Positions 49,734 through 59,870 of a stretch of DNA of 64,000 bases are shown here, one piece after another (the stretch's first letter is position 1; the number at the start of each line of letters is the position of its first letter). Made by a program: the position numbers and the translations under genes. Below the pieces are notes generated by a model. The model saw only the letters and a list, made by a program, of their open reading frames with translations. It made no database searches and was not told the origin of the DNA. Source of the DNA: Eleginops maclovinus (taxonomy: Eukaryota > Chordata > Actinopteri > Perciformes > Eleginopidae); contig NC_086361.1 of assembly GCF_036324505.1 (NCBI RefSeq), forward strand, positions 8,778,328-8,842,327. The letters run 5' to 3'.

Positions 49734-49946
49734 TAAAGAGAAGGTACAAATATCACAACGTATTGTATTTTTAAAAATGTTTTACTACTTCTCTTTATAG
49801 TTTCAGCATCAGAAGATTATATTTTGTGTAGATGTGATACATACGTACAGCATAACACGAAACATTCTCAATCAAATAATTCTGAATAAGGAAACAGGTT
49901 GTATAAAAAACAAACATATATGAATATACAATATACATTTAATAAA

Positions 49947-50361
49947 TCAGTTTGGTTGAGGAGCCGGGTTAGGAGGAGGAAGCATCTCTGGTTCACAGCT
50001 GTTGATGGAATCTTCTTCATGGCCCTGCATCAGGTCCTGGTAGATGTGGAAGTCCAACTAAGTTTGGAGAAAAAAACTAAGAAAATGTGTTGCATTAAAA
50101 TAGCATTCATGCCCAAACCTCCTTCAAAAATCCTAACACCAAGAGTCTACTTTAAATTACCGATACCAATCCCTATAACATCTAAGAGTTTCCTTTTCCT
50201 GAAAAAAGATTCAACCTTACATATAAAATGTTCACCGCTGTTTTTATTGAAAGACTTCCACAGGCTTGATAAGATTAACTGAGATAGCACTAACAAATAT
50301 ACACACATCAGCCTTATTAACTACCTTGCGTTCAAAGGCGAGTGACAAAGAGGAGCTCCTT
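49947..50361 (-). CDS. Two candidate terminal exons of an unidentified protein
   Basis: Candidate exon 50361-50325 (A + RSSSLSLAFERK, then GTAGTT) joins in phase to 50057-49947 (acceptor ACTTAG). The second exon encodes LDFHIYQDLMQGHEEDS, then a Pro-rich end PPPNPAPQPN and TGA. A Tyr-rich acidic then Pro-rich tail reads like a genuine C terminus. An ATTAAA signal follows shortly after the stop on the minus strand. The upstream exon that should supply two bases was not found. It cannot be the preceding exon of the neighbouring 50.9-51.8 kb gene, because that join gives a stop. Product unknown; a chance reading is possible. Confidence 0.3.
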
Positions 50362-50559
50362 CTGGTCGATGAAGTTTAGCATCACAATCAGTCAGGTTTC
50401 AGTTGATGGGTGTTTGCTCTGTCTTACACAACAAGTATGTATACACCTGAGAGAAGAGGAAGAAAACAATAAAGCAACAGAGACATGTTTGAATCAGTCC
50501 AGGCATGTTATTATTACACTGCTATGTTTCTGCATGTAAACTGAAGCCTTATATTTACA

Positions 50560-50930
50560 TGTGTGTATCTGGTCCTTGCTGTTACACTGAGGTCTCCACA
50601 TGGCAACATGATAGAGATTTGCTGACGGAGGCTGCAGGAGGAGGCTGCAGGGTGGAGGCGGCAGGTGGAGGCAGAGGTGCTTGAACTAGGATACTTAATC
50701 CTAAAACTACAGAACCTAAACTAAGACTCTTTAAATTCCAGTACTTAAACAGAAACAAACTAAACCTTACTTAAACCTTAAAACTACAAACCTTATAATT
50801 ATGAAAACATAAAAACTCACTGTATACTTAAAAACAATACTTCAACTTTCAAACTTGAACTTTAAATCTTAACACTACAACTCGTAACCTCTAAGAACAG
50901 TATGATATACACATGTCATGGTATTTGAGC
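50560..50930. other. Spacer with GGCTGCAGGxGGAGG repeats and Ala/Leu-poor A/T tract
   Basis: A short purine-rich tandem (about 50620-50680) is followed by a run of CTTAAAC/CTTAAAA-type repeats to 50900. No coding signal. Confidence 0.4.
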
Positions 50931-50935
50931 ATTTT

Positions 50936-51806
50936 TTATTTCTTAGCTCGTTTTGCAGGTAGCGCCCTGGGCTTTGGCTCCCCTAAAATGTCCACCTGGC
51001 AAAGCGGAGGATGGACCCCGGCCCCGTAGGAAACATCAACGTGAACCAGACCGTCTTCCCCGACTGTTTCTGTGAACAAGGGACAGTCCAGTCGCTGCCA
51101 CAGCTCATGCTTAATACGACGCCCAAGATCTAGTCCGTATGGACGAGGACGGCCGCTTGAGAACCTGTGAGGAGTGGGAGGAAATAAAATAAGTTTTTTG
51201 ATTAATCAAAAACTAAGAGATGGATTTCTAAGTGATTTGGTAAATGTAATTAATATGTGTTGACACAACGTACCACAGCATGTCATCCACAACTCCATGG
51301 TAGATGCGCTGGAACTCTTCTACTGAGCGGTTGTGTATGTTGACACATACACATGGTGCGTCGTGGTCCAGTGGAGCAGTGGAGGTCTGGGGGCTGGGGA
51401 CCACAATAGCAACAGGTGGCAAGTTAGCAGGTTTGGAAGGAAGGGCCCCAGAGGTCTGCTCCCTTTTCTGGGGAAGGTCTGCAGCAGCAGCAGCAGCAGG
51501 AGAGCGCCAGCGCTTTTGGGTTGAAGCTGGCACCTGGCAAAGGACAGCAAAACACGAGAGTAAGTCAGGATCCAGTAAAATTGAGATTTTAAACATACTT
51601 TTATAATTTCAAAAGAGGAACATCTACATCAGATACTCTGCAGAGGAATTGCTTTGTCATAATAAAAGGATCTTGAGGATTATGTTCTGTGCAATTTGTG
51701 TCACCTGGTTGTCCCTGCAGCCTGGACACCGTCTGCAGCCTGTAGGCCTCCTGGCTCCCTCTGTCTGGCGTAAAGAGACTCTCCTTCCTGTGAGGGGTAC
51801 ATCACA
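50936..51806 (-). CDS. Uncharacterised protein, three 3' exons, start not found
   Basis: Exons 51806-51705, 51533-51274 and 51164-50936 join in phase into 196 codons and a TAA. The first has a Cys cluster (CRRCPGC). The second has a short Ala run encoded by a GCT/GCA repeat, a Pro/Ser-rich linker and a conserved-looking core SVEEFQRIYHGVVDDMLW. The third continues RPYGLDLGRRIKHELWQRL, an amphipathic helix, then an acidic beta-like segment, and ends in a basic AKRAKK. This composition and the exact splice phases mark it as a real gene. I do not recognise it with confidence; a vertebrate C22orf31-like orphan protein is one guess to test. The 5' exons would lie beyond 51.8 kb, perhaps past the Tc1 insertion. 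An X-box-like site is at 52381-52392. Confidence 0.6.
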
Positions 51807-52380
51807 CTGCAACAACACACACTTATGTTAGGATATACAAGTACAATACAGGCAGGATAGAGTTTTTCAAAGCAGACTTTTTGGCTCGACAACATTTATT
51901 TAGGAATATCCAACACGTAAACACAATATTGAAAGACTAAAAGTCTCAAAACCTCTTTAAGAAAGGTCAGGTAACAAACCCAACTTTTTTCCCTCATGTC
52001 AGGGAATGTTGTGATACTCGTATTGTATGTCAGGTGTATATTACATATTAAATATTGCATCTTTTGATATACTATAAGAAAATATGTCACATATATTCTG
52101 GGAATTATGTACCAAGTTTAGTACTTTGGAGTAATTAACAGTATTCACAATCTTAATCTATTTTAGCTATATATTTTTTCCATTCTCACATTTTCCATGC
52201 TGAAAGTCCCTTTTCTCGCTTCGAGAAGTTTCTGTGAGGCCTTAGCTCTTGACAATTAGGAGCAGAAGCAATACTCTGAGACAAATCGCCGAGTGAAAGT
52301 TGAGAAAACACCTTTCTTGACCGTCTTCAGGTTTTGTTTTTGTTTAAATGATGATCTTACATTAATAAGGCACCGCAGAA

Positions 52381-52392
52381 ACCATAGCAACC
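52381..52392 (-). promoter_or_regulatory. X-box-like site upstream of the uncharacterised gene
   Basis: The minus strand reads GGTTGCTATGGT, a good left RFX half-site with a partial right half. It is about 575 bp upstream of the first exon seen of the 50.9-51.8 kb gene. Motif evidence only. Confidence 0.25.
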
Positions 52393-52631
52393 AGGGAATC
52401 CTTTACGACAATTTCTTACGTAGCCTACGCACGGTGAAATGTAACCTCTGTAACATAACATCTAATAAAATCAGACAAAAAAAAAGTCCAAATAAATCTG
52501 TATATCCAACTGGTATTAAAGGCCTGGAGATTTCAGTGTGGTGGCTCAGAAATAAATCACAATGTTTGCAGCAGAAAGAAATTCAGCGCATGAAGGCATA
52601 TCATATTCAACATTATCCATCCTATCATATA

Positions 52632-52830
52632 CAGTGGGGCAAAAAAGTATTTAGTCAGCCACCAATTGTGCAAGTTCTCCCATTTAAAAAGATGAGAGAG
52701 GCCTGTAATTTTTATCATAGGTATACCTCAACTATGAGAGACAGAATGAGAAAAAAAATCCAGGAAATCACATTGTCTGATTTTTAATGAATTAATTGGT
52801 AAATTCTTCGGTAAAATAAGTATTTGGTCA
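52632..52830 (+). repeat. Left inverted repeat of the Tc1 element
   Basis: The outer direct repeat AAAGTATTTAGTCA lies at the tip and the inner copy AAGTATTTGGTCA at about 52818-52830. It pairs with 54036-54234. Confidence 0.92.
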
Positions 52831-52996
52831 CCTACAAACAAGCAAGATTTCTGGCTCTCACAGACCTGTAACTTCTTCTTTAAGAGGCTCCTCTGTCCTC
52901 CACTCGTTACCTGTATTAATGGCACCTTTTTGAACTCGTTATCAGTATAAAAGACACCTGTCCACAACCTCAAACACTCATACTCCAAACTCCACT

Positions 52997-54019
52997 ATGG
53001 CCAAGACCAAAGAGCTGTCAAAGGAGACCAGAGACAAAATTGTAGACCTGCACCAGGCTGGGAAAACTGAATCTGCAATAGGTAAGCAGCTTGGTGTGAA
53101 GAAATCAACTGTGGGAGCAATTATTAGAAAATGGAAGACATACAAGACCACTGCTAATCTCCCTCCATCTGGGGCTCCACGCAAGATCTCACCCCGTGGG
53201 GTCAAAATGATCACAAGAACGGTGAGCAAAAATCCCAGAACCACACGGGGGGACCTAGTGAATGACCTGCAGAGAGCTGGGACCAAAGTAACAGAGGCTA
53301 CCATCAGTAACACACTACGCCGCCAGGGACTTAAATCCTGCAGTTCCAGACGTGTCCCCCTGCTTAAGCCAGTACATGTCCAGGCCCGTCTGAAGTTTGC
53401 TAGAGGGCATTTGGATGATCCAGAAGAGGATTGGGAGAATGTCATATGGTCAGATGAAACCAAAATAGAACTTTTTGGTAAAAACTCAACTCGTCGTGTT
53501 TGGAGGAGAAAGAATGCAGAGTTGCATCCAAAGAACACCATACCTACTGTGAAGCATGGGGGTGGAAACATCATGCTTTGGGGCTGTTTTTCTGCAAAGG
53601 GACCAGGACGACTGATCCGTGTAAAGGCAAGAATGAATGGGGCCATGTATCGTGAGATTTTGAGTGAAAACCTCCTTCCATCAGCAAGGGCACTGAAGAT
53701 GAAGCGTGGCTGGGTCTTTCAGCATGACAATGATCCCAAACACACCGCCAGGGCAACGAAGGAGTGGCTTCGTAAGAAGCATTTCAAGGTCCTGGAGTGG
53801 CCTAGCCAGTCTCCAGATCTCAACCCCATAGAAAATCTTTGGAGGGAGTTGAAAGTCCGTGTTGCCCAGCGACAGCCCCAAAACATCACTGCTTTAGAGG
53901 AGATCTGCATGGAGGAATGGGCCAAAATACCAGCAACAGTGTGTGGAAACCTTGTGAAGACTTACAGAAAACGTTTGACCTCTGTCATTGCCAACAAAGG
54001 GTATATAACAAAGTATTGA
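52997..54019 (+). CDS. Tc1-family DD34E transposase, intact
   Basis: A 340-aa cut-and-paste transposase acting on its own terminal repeats. Residues 1-115 form two paired-like helix-turn-helix units ([20 protein letters not shown]; then [20 protein letters not shown]) joined by a GRPR-like segment (SGAPRKIS, 58-65). The catalytic triad is visible: D153 in WSDE, D244 in QHDNDPKH and E279 in NPIENLW, with 34 residues between the last two. A Gly-rich box ([11 protein letters not shown]) is at 187-197. Length is standard for the group. The ATG lies 166 bp inside the left inner repeat. No frameshift or stop is present, unlike most fish Tc1 copies. The minus-strand 222-codon frame across it is a shadow. 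Confidence 0.96.
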   Translation: MAKTKELSKETRDKIVDLHQAGKTESAIGKQLGVKKSTVGAIIRKWKTYKTTANLPPSGAPRKISPRGVKMITRTVSKNPRTTRGDLVNDLQRAGTKVTEATISNTLRRQGLKSCSSRRVPLLKPVHVQARLKFARGHLDDPEEDWENVIWSDETKIELFGKNSTRRVWRRKNAELHPKNTIPTVKHGGGNIMLWGCFSAKGPGRLIRVKARMNGAMYREILSENLLPSARALKMKRGWVFQHDNDPKHTARATKEWLRKKHFKVLEWPSQSPDLNPIENLWRELKVRVAQRQPQNITALEEICMEEWAKIPATVCGNLVKTYRKRLTSVIANKGYITKY

Positions 54020-54035
54020 GATGAACTTTTGTTAT

Positions 54036-54234
54036 TGACCAAATACTTATTTTCCACAATAATTAGAAAATTAATTCATTAAAAATCCTACAATGTGATT
54101 TCCTGGATTGTTTCCCCCATTCTGTCTCTCATAGTTGAAGTGTACCTATGATAAAAATTACAGGCCTCTCTCATCTTTTTAAATGGGAGAACTTGCACAA
54201 TTGGTGGCTGACTAAATACTTTTTTGCCCCACTG
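54036..54234 (-). repeat. Right inverted repeat of the Tc1 element
   Basis: Reverse complement of the left arm. The outer 92 bases are identical by eye, then a few substitutions follow (for example TATACC versus TACACT). The inner direct repeat starts at about 54036. Confidence 0.92.
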
Positions 54235-56824
54235 TATATATATAAATGGTATATCTCTCGTCGTTGAGATGAAAAAACCCTTATTTTATTAAAACGGATG
54301 GAGACACTTTTACCTGCTGTTGTTGTTGTGGTTAATCTGATAGGCCATTACGCTCAGACAGCAGGTTGGAGTAATGTGAAACATATAGCCTACGTCCAAA
54401 AATAACACACTTTGACTGACAGACATTGTGTTGTTGTTGTTGTTAATAGGTATTTTAGATTGGCTCAGGTTACCACAACATAGTTTATTACGTGTATATT
54501 GCAAATATGGTCGATTTAAAGTACTTTCGGTGTAACGTAATACATTTTTATATTTCAGTTCAACTATCACTCTAGTTAAACTACATTGTACGTGTTGCCA
54601 GTAGGCTGTGAGTCCCAAACAAATCTATACATTCATGTAGGAGGGAGAAATTCATTTTTTATATACAAAAACATTTTAGGGGATTTGGGGCTGCATATCA
54701 ATGGGGATTAATAAAGGTACATCTTATCATGTCTTTTATCAACCTACATACTTTTTATCTCTGGATACCATATGAGCTTCACTGCATGCACTTAACATAG
54801 ATCTTATTAAATATATTAAGTTTATCTATTTTAGAATGGAGCAAAGTGGACACTGACTTGTAATTATAACATCTTCTTAAAGTATTTAAGTAAGGTCACA
54901 AACTAATGGTCCCTGTTTAGAGATGCCCTCCATCAGTGTGTAGTGGCACTCATCCTCCACCTGAGGGTGCAGCAGAATAAAATATGTCAGAGAGAGAATT
55001 TAACTTGTGAGTTGATGAGGTAAAGAACATTCAAACCTGGAGATGATCTTTGACCTCCATGAGAGCAGACTAATTCATACATGTTTTAGTTTAAGGTTCA
55101 GGCGAAGCTTTACTTGTGCAGAACGGAGTCAAAGTTAATTTATCTGCACATGAACACTAAAGTCCGATTTTTCAGGGACAAAACAAACAGAAAATATGTT
55201 TTAAAGTCATGGATATGGAAATGAATGCTGAATGCATTGAACCCAATACTTCCTTGTGCAAAGGAATAGAAAAAGCAGTACATTAAAGTATGATTCCATT
55301 TATTTCAATAGAAAATCAAATCAAAACATCTCTAAAACTCAAAGCTATGACATTCAAAAGTGTGCATAATTCAAATAAACAGATTAAAATAAGTTAATCC
55401 AATACTGTAATAATAAAAAATCAGCAAAAATATATGAATGTGGTTGTGACTACACTGTAGGATATGTACTATACCCTTTTCACTACTTTATTACCAACAG
55501 ACAGTGGTGAATGTCAGCTTTTTCCCACAGGTTTTAGTGGGGCCTTTGCTCTTTACCTGGGTTTGTGATTCATAACTAATGACATGGAGCATTCACACAG
55601 GTCTTGAGACATACGGCACATTCTTCTCCCAGCAGTATTATTTCTTGGTGTCCTCCCATGTCTCCCCCAGACATCCAGCCCATAAATACTGCAGAGTCTG
55701 TGATTGAGACCAGGTTACATGTCAGCCCATGACTCACTCACAAGTCACATTCAGCATCGACAATTACGTAATGCAATCTGGCTGGAAACTCACACACCAT
55801 AATACATTCCACACGTTTAACCTTGGGGTGTGTGAGTAATGAGGCATGGATGTACAATGTGTGTTTCACCACTTAACTGTTAACAGCAAATCTTTGTTTC
55901 ATTTCCTGTCACTCCTGGAAATTATCTGGAAATAATTGACCAAGGCAAAACTTTAATTACGTTTTTTGGAGCCAAATAGAATTCCTGCAGTCAAACTTAA
56001 AGTGACTCAGCTGCATGGTGTTTGAATTTCTTAGGCATTTTGAACAAATAAGAAAGATGTTAATTGAAGTCTAAGGCTTAAAAGAATCAGATTTGCAGCC
56101 ACACACTCTTCTTAGCGTACAAGTTATTTTAGCAGAGTCAGTGTCTCCTGGGAAACTTCCTCGATTGTGATGAATGATGTTGTTGTGTTGTTGAAAACCA
56201 CCATGTGAGTTCAGTCAAGTGTCAGCCGCGCTATGAAAAAACAACTTAAAATAATGATGCCTTCAGCAGAAAGCTAAGAGTAAAGCATACAACTTAATTT
56301 CCACCCTGCAGACCTTTACTGGAAATGAAGCTTTTCTTATGTTGTTATTTGTCATTACTTGTGGTGTTGCTGCTCCACTGAGTCAGAGTATGTTCCAAAA
56401 ACTGTGGTTGTTCATTTCTTCTGTTAAACTTGCCTCAAAGATTCTCAAAAAGTGACTTTAAACTTTTTTTTTTTATATATAAACTCAAGAGATCTATAGG
56501 ATATATACCATGTTTCAATAGATTTTAAAAAATATTTTATCTTTATTATTATTATTATGTGGAATGTGCTATTACAGGCAATGTAGGCATTTATTTATCC
56601 AATTTGATATATTTGTTTGAAAATACATGTTTATTATTTGTCATTTTGAAGAGTTTCTTGTTAACAAAATGTAAACCTAATAAATATATAAGAAATACAA
56701 AATAAATCAATAACCAGGGTAAATATATGGCAATATTGATTTATAACTACGGTGTAGTATGTAATGAATGAAAAACTTGCAGGTTCCTCAACAATGAAAC
56801 TACAAGACATAAAACACATTTAAT

Positions 56825-56965
56825 GGGTCAGGTGTTTAGTAGTGTAATGGCCTGTGGGATGAAACTGTCCCTGAGTCTGGTGGTTGGAAACAGTTAGTTG
56901 CTCAGGTGATGGGCGTCTATTATGATCCTGTGGGATTTCTTACTGAGCCGCTGGGTGTAGTCCTC
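56825..56965 (+). repeat. Fragment of a dispersed fish repeat
   Basis: GTAATGGCCTGTGGGATGAA, ACTGTCCCTGAGTCTGGTGG and the following lines match a common teleost repeat phrase. It may be the inner part of the family whose tail lies at 63071-63170. Confidence 0.5.
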
Positions 56966-57972
56966 CATTTTTTGGTTTTATTCACCGCATTAACAGAAAA
57001 CAGGCGTTATTTTCTGGTAATCATATCTGTTAGTTGGCAAAACAATCTCCCGATAATCTTATCATGTGATCCTCAGTTGTAACAGAAGTTCCAATTTGAC
57101 TTCCTCTGAGCTCTCCGAGGACTCTAGTCCATGTTGGTTCAGCTAAGAGATCAAATGGACAGATGCCATTTGCTAAAGGAAATCACAAACTTGTTTTAAA
57201 CAGATACTAATTGGACCCTGTGGTAAGATAAATAGACAGAAATGTGTGATTTGGGTTAATCCAGTTACCTGATGAACTGTTACAATATTATGAAAAAGCA
57301 ATCTAGCTGCAGTTTTCAACATCAAGAATTTCATACATTTTTCAATCATTTTGAACAGGAATAATATTGATATTGCGAAGTATAAAATAAAATATACCTT
57401 GGTAAAGGATTTTGTCGCTAAAACTATTTTGTTTTTAAGGTACACTGTTTTGAATCTATAGAAGCATGCACACATATAGGATATACTTTAGATGTAGATG
57501 AAAAACCATTATAATCTCTGTCATCAGTTTTCCTCAGGACTATCTCCTAATAAACTACCCACTTCCATTAGGGCAGAATGAGAGATGGATGTGTGCGTAA
57601 AAACTAAATAATCTGTCTGACTAGAAACCATGTGGGTTAAATGACAAATGTGTTTTGGTCAACTGAACCTCTGAGGTCCAAGCCTTTTTTTCATATTTTT
57701 GGTTTAAGTTAAACTGACCCTCTTTTTAAAAATGTCAGAAACCCACATACACTGAATTCTTCTCGATAGTACACACAGTCATCTAAGGACTTAAGGAAAT
57801 ATGCAGCACAACACCCCCCGGTTACTTATTCTGTGGTCACCGAGTCAGAGTAATGTCTTCTAATTACTTTAACAGCCTCCACCAGCAGGATCCAGCTGAG
57901 TTTATGTCCCCGGCCTCTGAGCGGGGTGACGTGAAATCTTAAATATTCACTGAGGAGCTTCAACCCCATCCT

Positions 57973-58005
57973 TCCTCCTCCTCCTCCTCCTCCTCCTCCT
58001 CCTCC
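57973..58005. repeat. (TCC)n microsatellite
   Basis: About eleven TCC units. The poly-Gly frame on the minus strand is an artefact. Confidence 0.95.
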
Positions 58006-59340
58006 AGGGACCAAACAAGACTTGTTCGCCTACATCCCCACAAACAAGGTCAAACATATCTCAGAAAGAGTCATGGGAAAAGTTCAAACAAATATCAGCA
58101 CCACATGGCGCTCTTATTTTTCATCTGGAGTCGATCTTGTGATAAGATCTTAACGGGGCATAAAGAACATGCTTGTTGCAGCGAGTCAACACTTTAACAT
58201 GAGTCGTAAATTATGATCAAAAGCAGGAAGTAACAGGAATGTATATCACTTCTGGACGGTTACATTTCTCAGTTAATGAGGGAGTACCGGGCTCCTGGAG
58301 TGAGAGGTGACCATATATTCACATTAGCAGCCGTCACTTTGTTATTGTTAACGTTATATCCTTCTTTTATTTGAAACATCTGAACTCCAAGTACACCTGT
58401 TACATTTAACTTGAGTTGTGGACATTTCAGGACTTTCTTTATTCTGTCAAAATAAAAATGTTAAGTTCAAAAATATTATTTGTACAAAAAATGCTGCTTC
58501 CCATAAGAAAGTTATTTTAGTTCTATCTAATTAAAATATTTTCCTTAAGCTCAAAAGATCTGGAACCAGGTATTTCAGTTAGCATTAATAAACTAGAAGC
58601 TGAAATAACTTTTATGGAAACGTTTCAGTGTGCCTTTACTACATCATCTTGGTTTTGTGCTCTTCTCCTCCTGACATGGACACTAGCCTTGCACAGACTC
58701 CATATAAACACAATCAGAGCAGATCAGAACAGAGGTTCTGAACTGTAAATATTTATGTAGATTATGTAAGTAATAGTAAGGGAAAGTCTGCATGGGACTA
58801 CTCATAGAAAGCCATTTTTGGTAAACGGGGCCCTTTTTTGCTTTTTGGAGTTTTGCCTTTCCTGTAGTGTATAATTGGATTCTGTGCCTGTAAATAGTCT
58901 CCAAAGGCTAAAATCCCAAAGTTCCATACAAAGGGAGTTTCCCACACATTGCCCCCTACCTGAAACATCTCGATTGGACTCCTTTGTTTATTTCTATAAC
59001 ATGATGGCATCCCTATGTAACACTCGCTCTTCTATTGGCTAATGCTCCAACCAGTTTTACATAATGTGATGGGTTCTCATCACATTAAATAAGTATGTTG
59101 TGTGAGGTCCTCGATACACCCCAAAAGAGACTTCTGACTACTGACTTTTAACACTCTAGTGTACAAATCTTACACAAGATAAATGTCAATTTAACAGAAG
59201 GCTACTTCAACCAATGTTATGTCATTTCTGAGTGAATTGGAGAAACAGGAAGTACAACTGTCTGCAGTTTGCAGTGGCTAAATGTTGTGCATTGTAATAT
59301 AGACAGTTAGCTTTTGTACAACACACTTTGTTTTTTGACA

Positions 59341-59346
59341 TTTATT
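59341..59346 (-). other. Likely FHL3 polyadenylation signal
   Basis: AATAAA on the minus strand, 525 bp beyond the FHL3 stop. Confidence 0.5.
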
Positions 59347-59870
59347 ATTATTCCATGTACGCCATTAGAAAATGTTTTAAGCTGGAAAGAATACAAAACA
59401 TATAAGTTTCCTTCAAACAGATCATTTTCAACAAATACGTTTACTACAGCACATAGAGAAGAGCAAGGGCTGTTTTATAAATTGTAATATTCTGTAAAAA
59501 GTAGATATACAAGCATAGGTTTAACATTTTGCTTTTGTCTAGCAGTGATGAAGAAATTTGTTAAAATAAAAACTGTTTAATTTAAAATGATACATTTATA
59601 GTTTCTACGTTATCTTTCATGTGTGAGAAATATAAAATTATGACAAACAAAGTCATACACATACATCGCAGGACATTTCTGCAGAATTTATACAAACATA
59701 TCAATGTGCTAAAGGCTGTCGTTAGTATTGAGTTGTTAATACTGAGCTTTGTATCAGCTTTACAATGTGAGTGAATTAGGAATATTGCTGTGTTCATGTG
59801 CACGGCCGAGGTTTATAAGGTTTGCTGCTCCTCTCAGTCGTGGTTGGTGTCTGGGTGTGGTTAGTATCGG

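Larger units (their letters stand above)
52632..54234 (+). mobile_element. Full-length Tc1/mariner transposon, Passport type
   Basis: A 1603-bp element bounded by CAGTGGGGC...GCCCCACTG and flanked on both sides by TA (52630-52631, 54235-54236), the Tc1 target duplication. The arms are long inverted repeats of about 200 bp whose outer 92 bases are identical by eye. Each arm holds an outer and an inner copy of AAGTATTTRGTCA, the IR/DR layout of Sleeping Beauty-type elements. It carries an uninterrupted transposase gene. The transposase closely resembles the Passport family first described from plaice (recognised from memory). Confidence 0.95.
54240..59320. other. Intergenic region between the transposon and FHL3
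   Basis: AT-rich. Short GTT and AT tracts, a TCC microsatellite (57973-58005) and one old dispersed repeat (56825-56965) are the only structures seen. No exon chain was recognised on either strand. Confidence 0.5.

Noticed and set aside
52293..52787. 164-codon plus-strand frame
   Set aside because: It runs from unique sequence into the transposon's terminal repeat, has no recognisable protein, and crosses the TA insertion site.
52978..53646. 222-codon minus-strand frame
   Set aside because: It is the antisense shadow of the intact Tc1 transposase.
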